Assembly (NCBI GenBank): GCA_024280455.1
Contig: JAJRQC010000069.1
Location: 1-64,000, forward strand
DNA length: 64,000 nt
Direction: 5' to 3'
DNA from: Deltaproteobacteria bacterium
GTDB lineage: Bacteria > Desulfobacterota > Desulfobulbia > Desulfobulbales > Desulfobulbaceae
A model generated the notes under the pieces. That model did no database searches and was not told the DNA's origin. It worked only from the letters and a program-made list of their open reading frames with translations. Positions 61,231 through 64,000 of this stretch are shown here, one piece after another (position 1 is the first letter of the stretch; each line of letters begins with the position of its first letter). The position numbers and the translations under genes are program-made.

Positions 61231-63368
61231 CTCGCCGCCTTAAAGGTCAGGATAAAGGTTGTTCCCACGCCAACGGTCGAGTCGACCTTAATTTCACCAT
61301 CATGGGCTTCGACAATCCGGTGGCAGAGATTGAGGCCGAGGCCGATGCCTTTTCCAACCCCCTTGGTTGTGAAAAAAGGATCAAATATGTTGTCCTGTAT
61401 TTCCGGCATGATGCCGATACCGTTATCCTCGAAACGTACTTCGATCGCATGTTCCTGGGGAGAATAGCTTGTAGAAATCTTAATCAGGGCTTCTTTTTTT
61501 GACAACCCTTTACTCTCAACAGCATCCATGGCATTGATTATCATGTTGATAAACACCTGGCCGAGTTCCTGGGCCAGCCCGTTAATCTGCGGCAGGTTCG
61601 GGGCCAGATCTTTTTCAAGGTTCATGCTGTATTTTATCTGGCTGTGGGTGAGGGTAATGGCATCGTTGACGATCGTGTTCACATCACAGGGAGCAAACTC
61701 TTCGTCACTGTGGGCCATTCGCTTTGTACTGGTAATGATATGTTCGATCCGTCCAATGGATTCGATGTTCCGCTCAGCGATATCGTTTATCCCCAGTAGA
61801 ACCAGATCAAGCCTGAGTTCAGCCACTTTTTCTTTGAGTTTGAGGCATTCGGGTGTCAACAGGGAAGGGTCGACATCAAGACAGGACGGCAATGCGTCGA
61901 TCAGTTCCCGGATATACCCTATATTCATTTTCAGGCCTTCCATGGAAAAGCTGATAGCCTGGGCCGGATTGTTTATTTCATGGGCAATACCGGCGACCAT
62001 GGTGCCGAGTGAGACCAGTTTCTCCTGGCGGATGATCTGTTTCTGGCTGTCGAACAGGGCGTTTTCAGCCTTTTTTCGTTGGGTGTTGTCCCTGAGCATG
62101 ACGATGAAGACTTTTTTCTGACCAAAGGACATTTCGCTGACATTGAGCTCCAGCGGGAAGGATGTACCGTTTGCACGCTTCCCTTTAAGTTCACACAAAC
62201 TGCCTTTGGCAAGGGAAAGGGCATTTCCATCCCAACTGGACCCCTGCTTTTCTCCTATTTCTTCGGGACCGGTCTCAAGCAGGCTGTCCATGGTCAGGCC
62301 GACCACGTTCTGTTGCGCGTAACCGAACATCTGTGAGGCTGCGGAATTGATGGATTCAATATGTCCCAGTTCGTTCAGGGTGATAACCCCGTCCAGCATA
62401 TTTTCTATCACCAGCCTGGTCCGGGCCTCGGCCATTTCCACCCGGCGGATGGAGCGTGAGACCGAGTTGCTGCCGAAAAAGGTGGCCAGGATGCCCAGGA
62501 GCCAGAAGAGCAGATGAACAATGGTGTAAGTGGCAATGTTTTTTTCTGAAATCGCCAGCAGAGGGGTCAGGGGAATGGAGACGCTGACTCCGCCCCGGAT
62601 GTCGCCGACATCATAACCCTGCTGGGCGTGGCACCTGAGGCAGCCGGTCTCGGTGATCAGGGGCCGCATCAGGCGGAGATAGGGTTTACCGTTGATGTCT
62701 TCAACCGAGTTGACTTCAGTGGTCCCGTTTTCAAAGGCATTGAGCGCATCGGTTTCCCAGGGGTCGGCGGCGTTTTCCGGTCGGATGGGATCCAGGCTGG
62801 TGATATGGCCGAGCGCTCCCTGGCTGCCGGTCTGCATCTCGTACACCTGGCGGATCATGTATTCAGGGTTGGCAAGGGTCAGTGCCATGCCGCCAGTTGT
62901 CATGATTTTATATTCCGGCAGGTGTTTGAGGTAGGGGTTGGGCTTGGTTTTCTCGGTGATGGGCACGAAAACACCATGGTGACCGGTGGCCCATCGATAG
63001 TAGAGATGATCTTTTTCATAGACCGTCTTGGCTTCGTTCAGGGCGATTTTAAGGGTCTGTTTGCGCTGCTGATCGATATTCCAGGCCAGGGAACAGATGA
63101 GAGCAATAGTCCAGACCACCCCGGTCACCAGGCCGACTCGGTGGATTCTGTTCGAGGAGGAGGACGGATCCAGATCGGGATCATCACACCTCCGGCTCTC
63201 GAACAGTCCGATGATGATAATGGAAAAGGTCATCATGAACGCGCCGAGGATCAGATGCTCGGTATCAAAGTAGTCGATCTCGGGATGGAGCAGGGTGTCG
63301 ATGAGGGCATTAATGTTGCCGGCGAGGATAACAATGATGATATATGTAATGATTTTGCCTGGTTTCAT
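61224..63368 (-). CDS. Haem-sensing histidine kinase (DUF3365-PAS)
   Basis: 714 residues. Membrane helices near the N-terminus (TYIIIVILAGNINALIDTL; VTGVVWTIALICSLAW). A DUF3365-type sensor has the haem motif GCLRCHAQQGYDVG (Cys243-His247). One further membrane helix (about 275-295), a PAS domain (about 320-440; ARLVIENMLDGVITLNELG-type) then HisKA with the H-box GIAHEINNPAQAI and a complete ATPase (N DAITLTH, G1 DNGIGI, GKGIGLGLN). Sensor of the neighbouring receiver protein and NtrC-type regulator by context. Same haem-domain type as the gene at 58934-59812. Confidence 0.92.
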   Translation of the reverse strand: MKPGKIITYIIIVILAGNINALIDTLLHPEIDYFDTEHLILGAFMMTFSIIIIGLFESRRCDDPDLDPSSSSNRIHRVGLVTGVVWTIALICSLAWNIDQQRKQTLKIALNEAKTVYEKDHLYYRWATGHHGVFVPITEKTKPNPYLKHLPEYKIMTTGGMALTLANPEYMIRQVYEMQTGSQGALGHITSLDPIRPENAADPWETDALNAFENGTTEVNSVEDINGKPYLRLMRPLITETGCLRCHAQQGYDVGDIRGGVSVSIPLTPLLAISEKNIATYTIVHLLFWLLGILATFFGSNSVSRSIRRVEMAEARTRLVIENMLDGVITLNELGHIESINSAASQMFGYAQQNVVGLTMDSLLETGPEEIGEKQGSSWDGNALSLAKGSLCELKGKRANGTSFPLELNVSEMSFGQKKVFIVMLRDNTQRKKAENALFDSQKQIIRQEKLVSLGTMVAGIAHEINNPAQAISFSMEGLKMNIGYIRELIDALPSCLDVDPSLLTPECLKLKEKVAELRLDLVLLGINDIAERNIESIGRIEHIITSTKRMAHSDEEFAPCDVNTIVNDAITLTHSQIKYSMNLEKDLAPNLPQINGLAQELGQVFINMIINAMDAVESKGLSKKEALIKISTSYSPQEHAIEVRFEDNGIGIMPEIQDNIFDPFFTTKGVGKGIGLGLNLCHRIVEAHDGEIKVDSTVGVGTTFILTFKAARC

Positions 63369-63428
63369 TGGCTGGTTCCTGCCGGTTTGATAGATGGCCT
63401 GGTGATTCTCAACAAGGTCGCTGTCGGC

Positions 63429-64000
63429 TTATTTGACGTCGGCGCCATATGCCTTTAACTTGCGGCGCAGGGTATCCTTGGAAATACCCAGTTCACGACA
63501 GGTCTTCATTTTTTTAAATTCATTGCGTTGCAATGTGTCAAGAATGGCCTGTTTCTCTACCTCGGCAAGAGTAACGGGCTTCAGGGCCGGGTTGGGCTCG
63601 TCTTTATCGATAAAGTCCTCCGGCAAGTGGCGCGGATAAATCATGTCGTCACGGCACATGACAAAGGTATATTCAATGATGTTTTCCAGTTCACGAATGT
63701 TGCCGGGGAAATCATACCGTTTGAGAATGGCAAGTGCTTCCTCGGAAATCCCCTTGATCTCCTTGTTCTTCAGCCGATTGAAACGCTGGATGAAATGATC
63801 AATGAGTATGGGCAGGTCTTCCATCCGTTCTCTGAGCGGCGGCAGCTCGATCTTGACTACGTTGAGGCGATAATAGAGGTCTTCGCGAAATTCTTTGTCT
63901 TTGACCATCTGGCCGAGTTTTCTGTTGGTGGCGGTGATGATGCGCACGTCCGTTTTGATTGGCTTGTTTGAGCCCAGCGGCTCGTACATCCTTGCCTGGA
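63429..64000 (-). CDS. Sigma-54-dependent NtrC-type regulator, partial
   Basis: Runs off the window end; the frame stays open to base 64000 (QARMYEPLG). Seen: the C-terminal part of the AAA+ domain (TDVRIITATNRKL, FREDLYYRLNVVKIELPPLR, YDFPGNIRELENIIEY) and a Fis-type HTH (ILDTLQRNEFKKMKTCREL, GISKDTLRRKLKAYG). The GAFTGA loop, Walker A and receiver domain lie outside. Sits 60 bases before the haem kinase in transcription order, so the two probably form a signalling pair that acts on sigma-54 promoters. Confidence 0.93.
   Translation of the reverse strand, partial: QARMYEPLGSNKPIKTDVRIITATNRKLGQMVKDKEFREDLYYRLNVVKIELPPLRERMEDLPILIDHFIQRFNRLKNKEIKGISEEALAILKRYDFPGNIRELENIIEYTFVMCRDDMIYPRHLPEDFIDKDEPNPALKPVTLAEVEKQAILDTLQRNEFKKMKTCRELGISKDTLRRKLKAYGADVK

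Overview
The window looks like a chromosome segment of an anaerobic, hydrogen-metabolising sulfate reducer of the Desulfobacterota, most likely Desulfobulbales-like. The pointers are a prokaryotic dissimilatory-type ATP sulfurylase (sat), a Tat-exported [NiFe] hydrogenase with cytochrome b, a cytoplasmic Mvh-Hdr hydrogenase with selenocysteine codons, a tungsten-type aldehyde oxidoreductase, an Asp-ligand ferredoxin of the Desulfovibrio africanus FdIII type, and haem-sensor kinases. The taxonomic placement is inference; no rRNA or tRNA gene was seen.

Layout. 1-7.4 kb: a giant PilY1-type pilus-tip/adhesin protein (5' end outside the window) and a small secreted partner. 7.4-13.2 kb: sat, a Phd/PIN toxin-antitoxin pair, aroB and an FmdB-type zinc ribbon, separated by repeat-rich spacers and a PIN-toxin remnant. 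13.3-21.4 kb (minus strand): hypC-hypD-hypE, small and large hydrogenase subunits, cytochrome b, maturation protease, hypA, hypB. 21.7-24.8 kb: universal stress protein, SLC13-type anion transporter, CBS protein. 25.2-35.4 kb (minus): protease remnant, HTH protein, HdrBC-like protein, Sec-HdrA, MvhD, MvhG, Sec-MvhA, small zinc ribbon, hypF. 35.6-38.4 kb: AOR, MoaD, a small ORF and a Cys-pair protein. 38.8-49 kb (plus): ferredoxin, membrane protein, alr, argS between two 133-bp inverted repeats, a GNAT acetyltransferase, secA, an MscS-type channel. 49-58.6 kb: ppk2, rhodanese-like protein, phosphoesterase, cardiolipin synthase, argJ, ClC channel, small Cys protein, DUF4388 and roadblock-like proteins. 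58.9-64 kb (minus): two haem (CxxCH) DUF3365-type sensors, a receiver/kinase-like protein lacking its phosphoacceptor His, and a sigma-54 regulator running off the end.

How it fits together. HypA-F and the protease(s) build two hydrogenases. The periplasmic enzyme would feed electrons from H2 into the membrane through cytochrome b. The Mvh-Hdr complex would split electrons from H2 between ferredoxin and a disulfide-type acceptor in the cytoplasm. The AOR and the ferredoxin could share that ferredoxin pool, and sat activates sulfate as terminal acceptor.

The most notable points are two UGA (selenocysteine) codons in one mvh-hdr operon, each followed by a possible SECIS hairpin; in-frame stop codons inside the hydrogenase large subunit (TAG) and secA (TAA); long inverted repeats around argS; and at least five families of short non-coding repeats with terminal inverted repeats in the spacers, including inside the hydrogenase and hdr gene clusters.
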